Origin: a virus | Length of the DNA stretch: 45,772 bases | IMG/VR virus record: IMGVR_UViG_3300045049_000036 | Location: 1 to 45,772 of that record | Strand: one strand, 5' to 3' | In this document: one piece after another, positions 31,893-40,393 of the stretch | How the letters are laid out: each line of letters starts with the position of its first letter | How positions within the stretch are numbered: position 1 is the stretch's first letter | The notes under the pieces: generated by a model | What the model saw: the letters and a program-made list of their open reading frames with translations, nothing else | Told to the model about the DNA's origin: nothing | Databases searched by the model: none | Position numbers and translations under genes: made by a program

Positions 31893-34800
31893 TTAAATGA
31901 TGCCGGTGTTGAGAGCAAGGAAAACACCATCAGAACTGTCAAATGTTGGGATAGAACTAGCACTCACCCTAGAACCACCAGCACTGCCACGTGACGAAAT
32001 ATTCTGTTGAGCCAAAGCAGTTTGAGCACCGTTCATAGCATTTGACTTGGGAATTTCGTAATTAGCATTAGTGACAGATGGCGCGTTCTGCCGAGCAGTT
32101 GCCGTCGGAATCCTTTGTCCTTGATCGGTTGGCGCATCTGCACTAAACAAACCAGCTTTTGCCGCCGCAACAGAAATGCCCGCTGGTTGAATATGCCATT
32201 TCTCATTTGGAATGGGACGTGTGAATCCGTACTTCGATAGCAAACCGAGATTATCCAACTCATTGGCTTGAGTAGACGGAATATCTACAGCGAGACCAAA
32301 ATTATGTAGTGATGATCCAGGTTTTGCGGCCATTCCAGGAGGTTTGGTCCGGAACAGCTTGGATTGTTCATCCAGTGAGCGGAATGCAGAATTGAAGTTT
32401 AATTTCTTTCCAGTTGCTTCATAGTATTCCTGTCCCATCCTGGTCAACGAATCTTGCATCTGGGGATGCAAGCCGTCCGTATCAACACCACTGCTCTTTG
32501 AGAATAACTTGCCCATGAAGTCGCTTACGCGACCCCCAGAACCACCATCATTCTTTCCATATTGAGAACCTGCAGGCCCTCCATAGTCGTTTCCGATCGT
32601 GGCACTAGCTCGTTGTTCTTTTTGGCCGGTAACCGATACAGAAGGTAGTTGGACAGCGAATGCTGTCTTATCGTCAAGAACGGGACTTACTGAATTGCTA
32701 GGAGTCGGAGCTGTTTCTTGTTCAGGTTTAACGAAGTCAGGGTTGATTGATCCTCGTCCTGCATCAGCTAGAGACAATCCAGTCGCTGATAGGTCAGGCC
32801 CTTTCGCTGTCGCGCCTAATTTTGGTTTTGCTCCAGACTTGGACGCAAAATCACCTCTACCTGCCAGCATGTCACGGATCTTATCGTTATTCGTTTTCCC
32901 ACCAAACAAGTGAGTAGCGGCATCTCCAGTGGCTTCAAGTCCATTCTGAATATTGTCACCAAACTTGTTATAGATGAACTTCCCTGCTGCTTGTCCAGCT
33001 TCCCATGCTGCAAATACAGCTAGCCCCTTACCTAACATTCCCATCAGACCAGGAAGCATTTTTCCAAGACCGCCTATAGCATTGCTTAAACCGCCGAGTG
33101 TTGATGCCAAAGATCCCAGGTTTGAAGTTGATCCAGCAGTAGTTGCTCGACCCCGTAGTTCAGTTAGTAGACGTTGGTTAAATCGTTCTTGTGCCGCAGC
33201 ATGTGCTTCAAGAATATCGTTAAGACGCTTTGCTTCTCGCAAACTGTCTTCTTGGTAGTCGTTAGTCTTCTGTTGTGCTTGATCCTGATGAGTACTCACC
33301 GGAATAGGGAGCACAGAACTCGTTGCTGTCTTTGCATCTGGATTCTTAGTCGCTTGTGCTATAGACACGGGAGTCATTGATCCTGCTCTAAACGCACCTA
33401 CTTTATCCGGATCGAACTTGTTTCGCAACTCAATCATTGGTTCTTGCACATCCGCTGCATCTAATGCCGCACGTTGAGCAGACAGACGGGCTTCCATTGC
33501 AGCAGCAAAGCGATCCTTTGCTTTGCGAGCACCCATCTTGCCGCGTGGCATATTAGCTTTCCCAGGACGTACTGCATTCTTATCGTGACGTGCTTGTATT
33601 TCTTGTAAGCGGCGATCCATCTCGAGCATTTTTGTGTCGAGCCCAGATCGTACAGCTTCTGCCTGTTTCAAGTCCTCCAACTGATCAGAAATCTTTGCTA
33701 GGTCAGCATTTTGTGTTGGACTAGTTAGGCGTGCTCCGCGTTTTTTACGCGGATGTGTTAGTGGATCATCAGCATCATACTCTGCTGGTGGGATGGCCGG
33801 AGCTAATGGTGATAATGGAGTTGCACCTACTATTGGTTGAGGTCCGTTGTGCCGAATCATCGACCCAATAGCGGTAGGCGTGTGTCCTATTCCCTTTGCT
33901 CCAGCACGCAGAATACGTTGTGCTCCAAAGTATTGAGCAACAGATTTTCCTGCCCCATAAACTGCTCTTCCACCGCGATAAACACCAACTCCTGCACGAA
34001 CAGCATTACCCAACGTAAGTGGACCAACACCCATGAAGTCCAGAGCACGCATTCCAGTGCGCTTTCCCCAGCCCTTCATTTTTGCATGTGTGTCCGCAAG
34101 TAGAGCAGCCGCCTCACGCTGAGCAGTTATCAAAACTGCGGTTTGGTCTTCAATCTCATCGAGGCGACGCTGCAACTTTTCTGGCATAGCCTCTTGAAGA
34201 GTTTCAATCTTCTTCAAACTTTTGACCAACAATGCGTTGCGTTCGTGATCACTCGCATTTTCTGGCGCGTCTTTGATAGCACGTATCAAGTGTTGTTCCA
34301 ACAGACGCATTTCGCGGACTTGACGCTGTGACAGCTTTTCGTTGTTCTCTTGCATGTAGTCTTGCAAGGCACTTAGTCTGGCACCTGCGTCTGTCTGAAC
34401 AGTTTGAAACTGTTGTTGAGTCTTGATGAAATCCTTGTTGTCTTTTTCGATCTTCTTTAGTTCTTGAGTGGCAGTAGCAATAACACGTTTTAAGGCCAAT
34501 CGATCAGCAGCCGACAGTCCTCTTTGTCCGTATGCCGCTTGAGCGGCGGCTAGCCTTTGAAGTTGAGCTTTTGGTGCGTCTACTAAACGTTTGCGTAATT
34601 CAAACGTAAGATCATCATATACTTCTTCATCACCTATCTTGATACGACGAGGTGCGCTTGACGTCTTTTCTTTCTGACGTAGACCGCGCAAAACATTCTG
34701 ATTTCGACGTTTGCGCTCTTGATCTTCCTTCTTTTTGGCTGCTTCAATTTCTTTCTTGATTCGTTCAGCTTCTTTTGCAGCCTTCTTTGCAAGCTCGGCA

Positions 34801-34931
34801 GCTTTCTTGGCGTCTGATGCATCTTTACCTCCGCCCCCACCACCGCCACTGCCGCCGCCCGATCCACCTCCAGACGAAGGCGGACCATCGTTGTCGAAGA
34901 TGTCAGCGTCTGAAGGTTTTCTTGTAGCCAT
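31893..34931 (-). CDS. Tape measure protein with C-terminal M15 peptidase domain
   Basis: The product is 1012 residues from the ATG at 34931 with AGGAAG upstream. The N-terminus is Gly-rich then long, Lys/Glu/Ala-rich and coiled-coil-like (about 45-330 and 400-600), with Gly/Ala hydrophobic segments in the middle (LPGLMGMLGKGLAVFAAW), as in tape measures that set tail length. Residues about 830-918 form a VanY/M15-type D,D- or L,D-peptidase: SLHNFGLAVDIPS (His876, Asp883) and NEKWHIQPAG (Glu910, His913) hold the zinc site. The fusion would place a peptidoglycan cross-bridge peptidase at the tube tip. Flanked by the chaperone pair and the SLT protein. Confidence 0.88.
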   Translation of the reverse strand: MATRKPSDADIFDNDGPPSSGGGSGGGSGGGGGGGKDASDAKKAAELAKKAAKEAERIKKEIEAAKKKEDQERKRRNQNVLRGLRQKEKTSSAPRRIKIGDEEVYDDLTFELRKRLVDAPKAQLQRLAAAQAAYGQRGLSAADRLALKRVIATATQELKKIEKDNKDFIKTQQQFQTVQTDAGARLSALQDYMQENNEKLSQRQVREMRLLEQHLIRAIKDAPENASDHERNALLVKSLKKIETLQEAMPEKLQRRLDEIEDQTAVLITAQREAAALLADTHAKMKGWGKRTGMRALDFMGVGPLTLGNAVRAGVGVYRGGRAVYGAGKSVAQYFGAQRILRAGAKGIGHTPTAIGSMIRHNGPQPIVGATPLSPLAPAIPPAEYDADDPLTHPRKKRGARLTSPTQNADLAKISDQLEDLKQAEAVRSGLDTKMLEMDRRLQEIQARHDKNAVRPGKANMPRGKMGARKAKDRFAAAMEARLSAQRAALDAADVQEPMIELRNKFDPDKVGAFRAGSMTPVSIAQATKNPDAKTATSSVLPIPVSTHQDQAQQKTNDYQEDSLREAKRLNDILEAHAAAQERFNQRLLTELRGRATTAGSTSNLGSLASTLGGLSNAIGGLGKMLPGLMGMLGKGLAVFAAWEAGQAAGKFIYNKFGDNIQNGLEATGDAATHLFGGKTNNDKIRDMLAGRGDFASKSGAKPKLGATAKGPDLSATGLSLADAGRGSINPDFVKPEQETAPTPSNSVSPVLDDKTAFAVQLPSVSVTGQKEQRASATIGNDYGGPAGSQYGKNDGGSGGRVSDFMGKLFSKSSGVDTDGLHPQMQDSLTRMGQEYYEATGKKLNFNSAFRSLDEQSKLFRTKPPGMAAKPGSSLHNFGLAVDIPSTQANELDNLGLLSKYGFTRPIPNEKWHIQPAGISVAAAKAGLFSADAPTDQGQRIPTATARQNAPSVTNANYEIPKSNAMNGAQTALAQQNISSRGSAGGSRVSASSIPTFDSSDGVFLALNTGII

Positions 34932-34939
34932 TGCACTTC

Positions 34940-35086
34940 CTAACTGTTAAGTCGTTTTCGCACTCTAGCGTCTACAGCGTTAGAAACATGGATCAACAAC
35001 CGCAAATCCATATCCATCGACAGAAGTTGGTTATGCTCACGTAAAACCAAGTCTATTCGGTTGAATAGGTTCTCTTCTGTGATGCT
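34940..35086 (-). CDS. Putative +1 frameshift extension of the tail-assembly chaperone
   Basis: A 48-codon frame begins immediately past the TAG of the 35085-36347 gene in the +1 frame and has no ATG, GTG or TTG near its beginning; the first in-frame candidates are a TTG at 35050 and later ATGs, none with a ribosome binding site. The encoded residues look real (ITEENLFNRIDLVLREHNQL, later LLIHVSNAVDARVRKRL) and end 8 bases before the tape measure ATG. This matches the gene order of lambda G-GT, in which a frameshifted longer chaperone is made from the gene before the tape measure. If it is read by frameshifting, the joined product is about 468 residues. Confidence 0.65.
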   Translation of the reverse strand, partial: SITEENLFNRIDLVLREHNQLLSMDMDLRLLIHVSNAVDARVRKRLNS

Positions 35087-35093
35087 AGGGAAG
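35083..35093 (-). other. Candidate programmed +1 frameshift site (CTT CCC TAG C)
   Basis: The 0-frame reads CTT CCC TAG. Moving the proline tRNA one base forward re-pairs it with CCT, after which reading continues AGC ATC ACA into the 48-codon extension. A proline CCC followed by U and a slow stop codon is the type of +1 site described in Listeria phage PSA structural genes; E. coli prfB uses a comparable CUU-stop site. No pseudoknot search was possible. Confidence 0.6.
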
Positions 35094-36347
35094 AAACGTG
35101 AACGCGTCTACCGAGAGTTTAACTCGGTGAGACGCGCCACACTCCTTGCAACGAAGAACTGCCGATTCAGACACGCCGTAGCTAGTTACTGCCTCGATAT
35201 ACTTATCTAACTGAAAGATTTCATCTGCAGACATCTGCTTGACGATCTCGTTTCGTTCAAGAATAGTGTTGCGCCCTGGACCGCGACGCAAAAACACTGA
35301 ACGTGTTTGCAACCATTCTACTTCATCAAAAGATTCATCTGATGGTCCATCATCAATAGTAGCTGTTGTTTGTTCTGTACCGTACTGAGATTGAACTTCA
35401 GTTTCAGTCTCAGTCTCAGCTACAGTCTGCATATAGTAAGGTTCTTCTTCCTGCAGTTCTGAGAACTCCACAAGATCACGCATGGTTTCTACATGAAGAT
35501 CATACTTGTCGATTAGATCCTGAAATTCAGATAGATCTAACTCTTCAAGATATTCTGTTTTCAACGTTGTTGCATCAAGAATGGTGCTAATGTCCAGTGT
35601 TTCTGCCGCGAGATATTCAGGATTCTCTGGCTTCAGCAATGTGCGTCTTACGTGTTCCTTGTTAGTGCACGTAAATGGAATCATCTGTGGGTTCTTTGGA
35701 AACGACTGTAGACGATGCCAATATAGAAGGAAGTAAAAATCCTGTGGTGTCAAATCAAACGCTGAAACACCTTCACCAAGAGTAGAACTGATTGCCTCTA
35801 CTACATAGCGCATCTTGCGATCTTTTGTAGCTCGTGCCATCTTCGCCTGATGCATTCCCTTCAAGCAACATACGGTCAATGTAGAGAATGTATAGAACTT
35901 GGATTGAGATGGCAAACCAATGGACATGAATCCTGGATCGATTTCCGCCTGCGAACGAACTGCTGTATCATCAACAGTTAGGTTACGGCGTTGACGCTCT
36001 AACTCCAAACGCGTTGGACGGCGTTTGCCCACGGTTACGCTAACTGTTTGATTCCTTGGTTTTGAAGTTGTTTGCTGTAGCTGTTGTTCAAGACGCTCAC
36101 GAACAGGATGTCCTGGAGGCAACGAGTCGATCATTTGACGATCAGTCTTTTTCCGTTGTGACTGCTCGTACGCTTGTTGAGCCTTTGTTGTAGTAGCTCG
36201 CTGCGCACTTGGTTCACGATTTGGATCTGTGGAGTTTGGAGCTCGCGTTGCAGGGCCTTTCCGTTCGGAAGGGAACGCATGATGCTCTTCACCGAGAACG
36301 GTGATCTTAGGTGTTGGCCGCTGTGTGCCTTGGGATGGGTGTTGCAT
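35085..36347 (-). CDS. Baseplate hub / tape-measure chaperone, T4-type
   Basis: The product is 420 residues from the ATG at 36347 with GAGG upstream. The N-terminal ~125 residues are Gln/Thr/Arg-rich and likely disordered. A central block (FMSIGLPSQSKFYTF, then LTPQDFYFLLYWHRLQSFP and FTCTNKEH) resembles T4-type baseplate hub assembly chaperones. The C-terminus has an acidic region and CKECGASH, a possible zinc knuckle. Its position between tube-fold proteins and the tape measure is that of the tail-assembly chaperone. The gene ends at a CCC TAG with an open +1 frame beyond, described separately. Confidence 0.7.
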   Translation of the reverse strand: MQHPSQGTQRPTPKITVLGEEHHAFPSERKGPATRAPNSTDPNREPSAQRATTTKAQQAYEQSQRKKTDRQMIDSLPPGHPVRERLEQQLQQTTSKPRNQTVSVTVGKRRPTRLELERQRRNLTVDDTAVRSQAEIDPGFMSIGLPSQSKFYTFSTLTVCCLKGMHQAKMARATKDRKMRYVVEAISSTLGEGVSAFDLTPQDFYFLLYWHRLQSFPKNPQMIPFTCTNKEHVRRTLLKPENPEYLAAETLDISTILDATTLKTEYLEELDLSEFQDLIDKYDLHVETMRDLVEFSELQEEEPYYMQTVAETETETEVQSQYGTEQTTATIDDGPSDESFDEVEWLQTRSVFLRRGPGRNTILERNEIVKQMSADEIFQLDKYIEAVTSYGVSESAVLRCKECGASHRVKLSVDAFTFLP

Positions 36348-36373
36348 GCTGATCTGACCTCATTGGGTTTGTG

Positions 36374-37177
36374 TTAGAATGATAGATTTACAAAATTGGA
36401 AGGAAACACGTCTGGCAGCGCACTGATCATCGGTGGGAAATCCATACCGAAAGTGCTCATTGCAGAGGGGATGTTCGTGCTGTCAAACTTGCCAACTTTT
36501 ACGTTGAGTTCGTCGACGCTGAATTCACAACCTGCTACTATTCTTTCAGATTGAGAACTTCCAAAGTTGTATGATTCTGGTCGCATGGGCCACGCGCCGG
36601 TGTAATCTAAGCACATCACGGTTTGCTTGGCTACGTCTAGAATCCAGATTGAGATTGTTTTCTTGAAATCCTTTGGGAAGTAGTAGAGTCCGGTTCCTGT
36701 GTTAAGAACCATACTCTGCCATGTCTTTAGATACGATGCTACCGTGCCATAGCTATCTTCATAGAACTTGAGACTCAGTGTTCCTAGGCTATAATGATGC
36801 GGGAAGTGAAAGTTTTTACCTGCACGATAGTTGGAAATCTGTTCAAATTCAATGAACGGCAGTGTTGCTTCTTCAACATATTCCCAGCCTATTGCTGTAG
36901 AACCGTTCAAGATGGGCATATCGCACCACCAATTGAAATTCATCAACGGATCTGGGCGTGCTCTCGCAGCTGCTAACGGATCTTTCTGTCCAGATGGAAA
37001 CGAAGAGGTCTTTGCTAAACCAATTCCGTTTGATACATCGCTGAACACTTGTCCCTCAAGCTGACTAGCTGCTCCGTTAAGAAAGCTAGTCGCTGAGGAC
37101 AATGTCTGTTGAGCCAACGACTGCACTTGCCCTAGAGCCTGAGTTTTCAGATCATCTAGAGAAAATGGGAAGCCCAT
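36374..37177 (-). CDS. Second tube-fold (gp19-like) protein
   Basis: The product is 267 residues from the ATG at 37177 with AAGG upstream. An N-terminal helical region (TQALGQVQSLAQQTLSSATSF) precedes a core with tube-family features: NFNWWCDMPIL, TLPFIEFEQIS, KNFHFPHHYSLGTLSLKFYED, then SIWILDVAKQTVMCLDYTGAWP. This is the beta-barrel pattern of gp19-like proteins, as in the 37194-37700 tube gene before it. It may form the tube's terminal or adaptor ring near the baseplate rather than the bulk tube. Confidence 0.65.
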   Translation of the reverse strand: MGFPFSLDDLKTQALGQVQSLAQQTLSSATSFLNGAASQLEGQVFSDVSNGIGLAKTSSFPSGQKDPLAAARARPDPLMNFNWWCDMPILNGSTAIGWEYVEEATLPFIEFEQISNYRAGKNFHFPHHYSLGTLSLKFYEDSYGTVASYLKTWQSMVLNTGTGLYYFPKDFKKTISIWILDVAKQTVMCLDYTGAWPMRPESYNFGSSQSERIVAGCEFSVDELNVKVGKFDSTNIPSAMSTFGMDFPPMISALPDVFPSNFVNLSF

Positions 37178-37193
37178 TGGGAGACCTTAAAAG

Positions 37194-37700
37194 TTAATTC
37201 GTCTCATCAATCAGGTCGTAGCTGAATGTCACGCTTGTCATAACAACACCAGAGCTGCTGTTATCCATTTGTGAATCGTCTACTGTTTCAGGCCAGCAAC
37301 CGAGCAGCTTCAAACTAGCAATTTCTGACGGGATATCGTCATAAAGAACCAGTTCGATTGTCGTGCTGTAATCAGATTTATAGCTACCACTATTCGATTG
37401 CCAATCGCGGGCAAGTTTCTGCCAACGACGAAGCATGTTGCGAGTGCCGATATCTCGGGTCTCAATCAGTGTCACAGAGAATGAATGACTATAGTTTGCA
37501 CGACCAGCATAGCGCAATTCGACACCGTGAAGAGCAACCGGCACTTGTTCCAACAGGAATCCTGGAATAGAAGTCGATTGTGCTTTATAAGTGAACGAAC
37601 GGCTATCGCCAGTACCCGGCATATTGGCAATGATTACATCCCAGTTGTATGTCTGGAGAGGATCGACCAACGAGCGAACGTCTTGAAGAGATGTGCGCAT
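37194..37700 (-). CDS. Tail tube protein, gp19-like
   Basis: The product is 168 residues from the ATG at 37700 with AAGGA upstream. TYNWDVIIANMPGTGD, then KAQSTSIPGFLLEQVPVALHG and FSVTLIETRDIGTRNMLRRW match the T4 gp19 tail tube family of Hcp-like beta barrels. The size is close to T4 gp19. It directly follows the sheath gene, the universal order in contractile phages. Confidence 0.9.
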   Translation of the reverse strand: MRTSLQDVRSLVDPLQTYNWDVIIANMPGTGDSRSFTYKAQSTSIPGFLLEQVPVALHGVELRYAGRANYSHSFSVTLIETRDIGTRNMLRRWQKLARDWQSNSGSYKSDYSTTIELVLYDDIPSEIASLKLLGCWPETVDDSQMDNSSSGVVMTSVTFSYDLIDETN

Positions 37701-37723
37701 GAATGTTCCTTGTAGTGAATGAG

Positions 37724-37741
37724 GAGGTCCCGAAAGACCTC
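37724..37741 (-). promoter_or_regulatory. Stem-loop with UUCG loop between sheath and tube genes
   Basis: On the minus strand GAGGTC/GACCTC pairs perfectly, an added U-G pair closes a UUCG tetraloop, and the element lies 7 bases after the sheath stop. No T-tract follows, so it is unlikely to terminate transcription fully. A role in protecting or separating the sheath and tube transcripts is an inference. Confidence 0.45.
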
Positions 37742-37747
37742 ACTCGA

Positions 37748-39679
37748 TTACAGTTGGGAAATATTGATTTCCTTGAACGACACGCCAGCCTTCGTGATGA
37801 CGATATCGACTCCAATTTCGTGCACCGCAATCACTGGTGTGATAATCACGGTTACCTTCAAGATACCGAGATTGTATGCACTGTCTGGATTGTTCGAACT
37901 ATCTGAGATCACTTGGAAGTCAGAAATGCCTCTCGCATCTTTCCAGAACTGCAGATACTCAGTCAGGGCAACAACAATTTGACGACGCAGAAAATCATCA
38001 TTTGGTTCTTGCAGACTGTACATCAAGAAGTCTTTAACACCACCTTTGATGGTGTTGACCATGCGTCGTACATTAACCCATGACAGAGCACTCTGGTTCG
38101 ATTGCAGTGTCACTTGCTCGAATACGGCAGTCCCAGCTCCAACAAACGTACGAAGGTAGTTAACCTGCGTTTGGAACAGCTGAGTGCGTTGCGAGTCGTT
38201 GTAATTCTGTCTCAATGACAGAACGTCAACTTGTCCGCGATTCAAGCCAGCCGGTGCATACTGAGGTCCAGCAACACGATCTGTTCTAGCGTATACAGCA
38301 GCTACCTTACCTGAAGGTGGAACATACAACTGTTTGCCATTGTAAGTGTCGCTGACAAATACGTCACTCGTATAGATCGCAGCATAGCTGGTATTGGCAT
38401 TGAGTACCAATTGACGATAAGTAATCGCGTCTTGGTAAGCTTGCATCGTTGATGGCATGTCCAACACAGCAACTGCATCACCGCGACTAGAAGCCACTTG
38501 GATCATTGCTTGTTGGACCACAACTGACGAATAGCCGCCGTTGATCAGAATGTTGACGTTTACATGTTCACGATCTGAGAAAATGTTCGTCCATGCTGCT
38601 GCAATCTGGCTATTTGTCGGCGCAGTGCCAGAAGCGCCGCCTGCCATTGCTGTATTTGTCGTGTTCTTAACGACCGGCAACGAAACGAGCGAACTCGCAT
38701 ACGAAGCACAGTTGATGTAACTAGAGAACGCATTGATTTGCTGCGTTGCTTCTTGCTGAACACCATTTCCATCAACTTGATCGGTCAACGTGCAGAACCA
38801 ACTCTCCTGAGGAGTGCTCGTGTTGATTGTATTGTCATACACATCTACACGGAACACAGGAGTAGGTGTCGCCAAATTACTTGGGTTAGTGATCGGAGAT
38901 ACGTTTGCATTTGGTGTCAGAGTACCGTCATCGACGAATGACAGAGTACCTGCGCCAAGAGTTGCAAGCAGTTTCTCAGATCCACCTACACGACCATATA
39001 CGTTGTAGCCAATTGCACCTTCAACTGAAGGCCAAGAAATGGTTACCGTTCCGGTCGAAATCGAACCGCCGATAGTCACTGTCGCAGCATTGCTGGCAAG
39101 TGTCTCACCAACAGAACTGATGGCAGAAATCTTGTAGCTGTATGTTGCACTCACCAACGTGCCGCCAGTGTTAGCTGATTGCAGAGTTGGAGCCGACATC
39201 TGACTTAGGTTGGCGCTCGTTACGCGAATAGAAATACTATTCGCATAAGATCCTGGACCTGATTTTGGATAGAACAGTAGCATCGGCTTAGCGCCGCCGC
39301 CTGTCCATGTGTTCCATGCGATGTTTGTTGGATCAGAAATACCGCCGGAAATAGCCAGCAAGCTGGTTACTCCAGTTCCATCGTCTTTTAGCAGAACTGC
39401 ACTGTAAAGAGCGTCAGAGTTGACTACACGAACTACATCCAGGTAGTTGCCTTCGTCAAAGAAGTCTTTTGCACAGTAATGACCGAAGGACACAGCAGCG
39501 TTGCGTTCACCATATTCTGCAACGAAGTCTGTCCAAGTTGTTACGTTGAATCGTGATGTGCGTCCTTTATTGGACACTAGCACAATCGCCGCATTCGCAG
39601 TGCTTCGGCTACGCAGTGATTGACTTAAGTCAATCTCGCGAAAGCGAACGTCTGACGACTGTTGCGTAAGAGCTGGCAT
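37748..39679 (-). CDS. Tail sheath protein with Ig/FN3-like insert
   Basis: The product is 643 residues from the ATG at 39679 with AGGAG upstream. The N-terminus (FREIDLSQSLRSRSTANAAIVLVSNKGR) and C-terminal core (RTFVGAGTAVFEQVTLQSNQ, MVNTIKGGVKDFLMYSLQEPND) match contractile tail sheath proteins of the gp18 kind. Between them, residues about 162-262 (SAPTLQSANTGGTLVSATYSY ... SWPSVEGAIGYNVYGR ... SFVDDGTLTPN) are an inserted Ig/FN3-like domain that would project from the sheath surface. It starts the tail module and is followed by the tube gene. Confidence 0.9.
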   Translation of the reverse strand: MPALTQQSSDVRFREIDLSQSLRSRSTANAAIVLVSNKGRTSRFNVTTWTDFVAEYGERNAAVSFGHYCAKDFFDEGNYLDVVRVVNSDALYSAVLLKDDGTGVTSLLAISGGISDPTNIAWNTWTGGGAKPMLLFYPKSGPGSYANSISIRVTSANLSQMSAPTLQSANTGGTLVSATYSYKISAISSVGETLASNAATVTIGGSISTGTVTISWPSVEGAIGYNVYGRVGGSEKLLATLGAGTLSFVDDGTLTPNANVSPITNPSNLATPTPVFRVDVYDNTINTSTPQESWFCTLTDQVDGNGVQQEATQQINAFSSYINCASYASSLVSLPVVKNTTNTAMAGGASGTAPTNSQIAAAWTNIFSDREHVNVNILINGGYSSVVVQQAMIQVASSRGDAVAVLDMPSTMQAYQDAITYRQLVLNANTSYAAIYTSDVFVSDTYNGKQLYVPPSGKVAAVYARTDRVAGPQYAPAGLNRGQVDVLSLRQNYNDSQRTQLFQTQVNYLRTFVGAGTAVFEQVTLQSNQSALSWVNVRRMVNTIKGGVKDFLMYSLQEPNDDFLRRQIVVALTEYLQFWKDARGISDFQVISDSSNNPDSAYNLGILKVTVIITPVIAVHEIGVDIVITKAGVSFKEINISQL

Positions 39680-39735
39680 TAGGGTTCTCCTAAGTGGATT
39701 GCATCAAATTAGCTTGGCCTTAATGAGGCTCTTGG

Positions 39736-39987
39736 CTACGCTGCTTGTGTTCCAGATTCACCTGAACTTACCACAGTGTCGTCTGCTGTATCCGGAGTTG
39801 GAATAGCGTGTACGACAAGCCATGCTTTGTACGAGGCTTCTTTTGCTGGATTGATTTTCGATCCTGCTGGTGGAGTTGCACGGCCTCCAGGTTGCAGATT
39901 CATGGAATCGATTGTTCCGTTTGCCATCACGAGCTCTACTTCGCGCGTATGACCAGAACGATTTACGAAAACTTGTTTGATACCCAT
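39736..39987 (-). CDS. Hypothetical protein, 83 aa
   Basis: The product is 83 residues from the ATG at 39987 with TAGGAG upstream. Two beta hairpin-like segments (KQVFVNRSGHTREVELVM, GTIDSMNLQPGGRAT) precede an acidic Thr/Ser-rich C-terminal tail (TPDTADDTVVSSGE). It sits between a head-tail gene and the sheath. It could be a small neck or completion protein; no family is recognised. Confidence 0.75.
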   Translation of the reverse strand: MGIKQVFVNRSGHTREVELVMANGTIDSMNLQPGGRATPPAGSKINPAKEASYKAWLVVHAIPTPDTADDTVVSSGESGTQAA

Positions 39988-40003
39988 AGGGATTTCTCCT
40001 ACT

Positions 40004-40381
40004 TTAGACCTGGATTACGCGAAGCTGAACTGAAGTGCTTCCTGCGTTTGCAAAACTAAGTGATGCAACCTGAGTACTCAACACCAATAGATTACTAATC
40101 GTGAATGTCACTGTCGGTAATGTCAACACATCAGCTGGTGATCCAAACTGGAGAGTGACTCCCATTGGGCCGCCAGTCGTTTTGATGATAGTCATGCTAT
40201 TCGTTGACAACACTGGAACAGTTTGAGATCCACTTCCAGCGATTGTCGTGCTGAAGTCGGTAATCGAATTGTTTGGACTCTGATTGTTTGATGTGGCTAG
40301 AAGAATTGCACGTCGGATATTGTTATCCGCGGCAAATACTTCCAGCTCACATAGTAATGCTTTGTTTGCGAGACTTGGCAT
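40004..40381 (-). CDS. Hypothetical beta-rich protein, 125 aa
   Basis: The product is 125 residues from the ATG at 40381 with AGGA upstream. It has a short helix with Cys (LLCELEVFAADNNIRRAILL), then Thr/Ser/Val-rich strands (SMTIIKTTGGPMGVTLQF, TVTFTISNLLVLSTQ). Such small beta proteins in this position are often head-tail connector or decoration proteins, but there is no motif to name it. It is co-directional with and close to its neighbours. Confidence 0.7.
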   Translation of the reverse strand: MPSLANKALLCELEVFAADNNIRRAILLATSNNQSPNNSITDFSTTIAGSGSQTVPVLSTNSMTIIKTTGGPMGVTLQFGSPADVLTLPTVTFTISNLLVLSTQVASLSFANAGSTSVQLRVIQV

Positions 40382-40393
40382 CGTATGATCCTG

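Noticed and set aside
34634-34936. Minus-strand 100-codon frame overlapping the start of the tape measure
   Set aside because: It is a Lys/Gln/Arg-rich shadow of the coiled-coil-coding sequence of the tape measure, and the tape measure frame has the ribosome site.
39714-39726. Small GCCT/AGGC hairpin before the sheath gene
   Set aside because: The stem has only four pairs and no T-tract.
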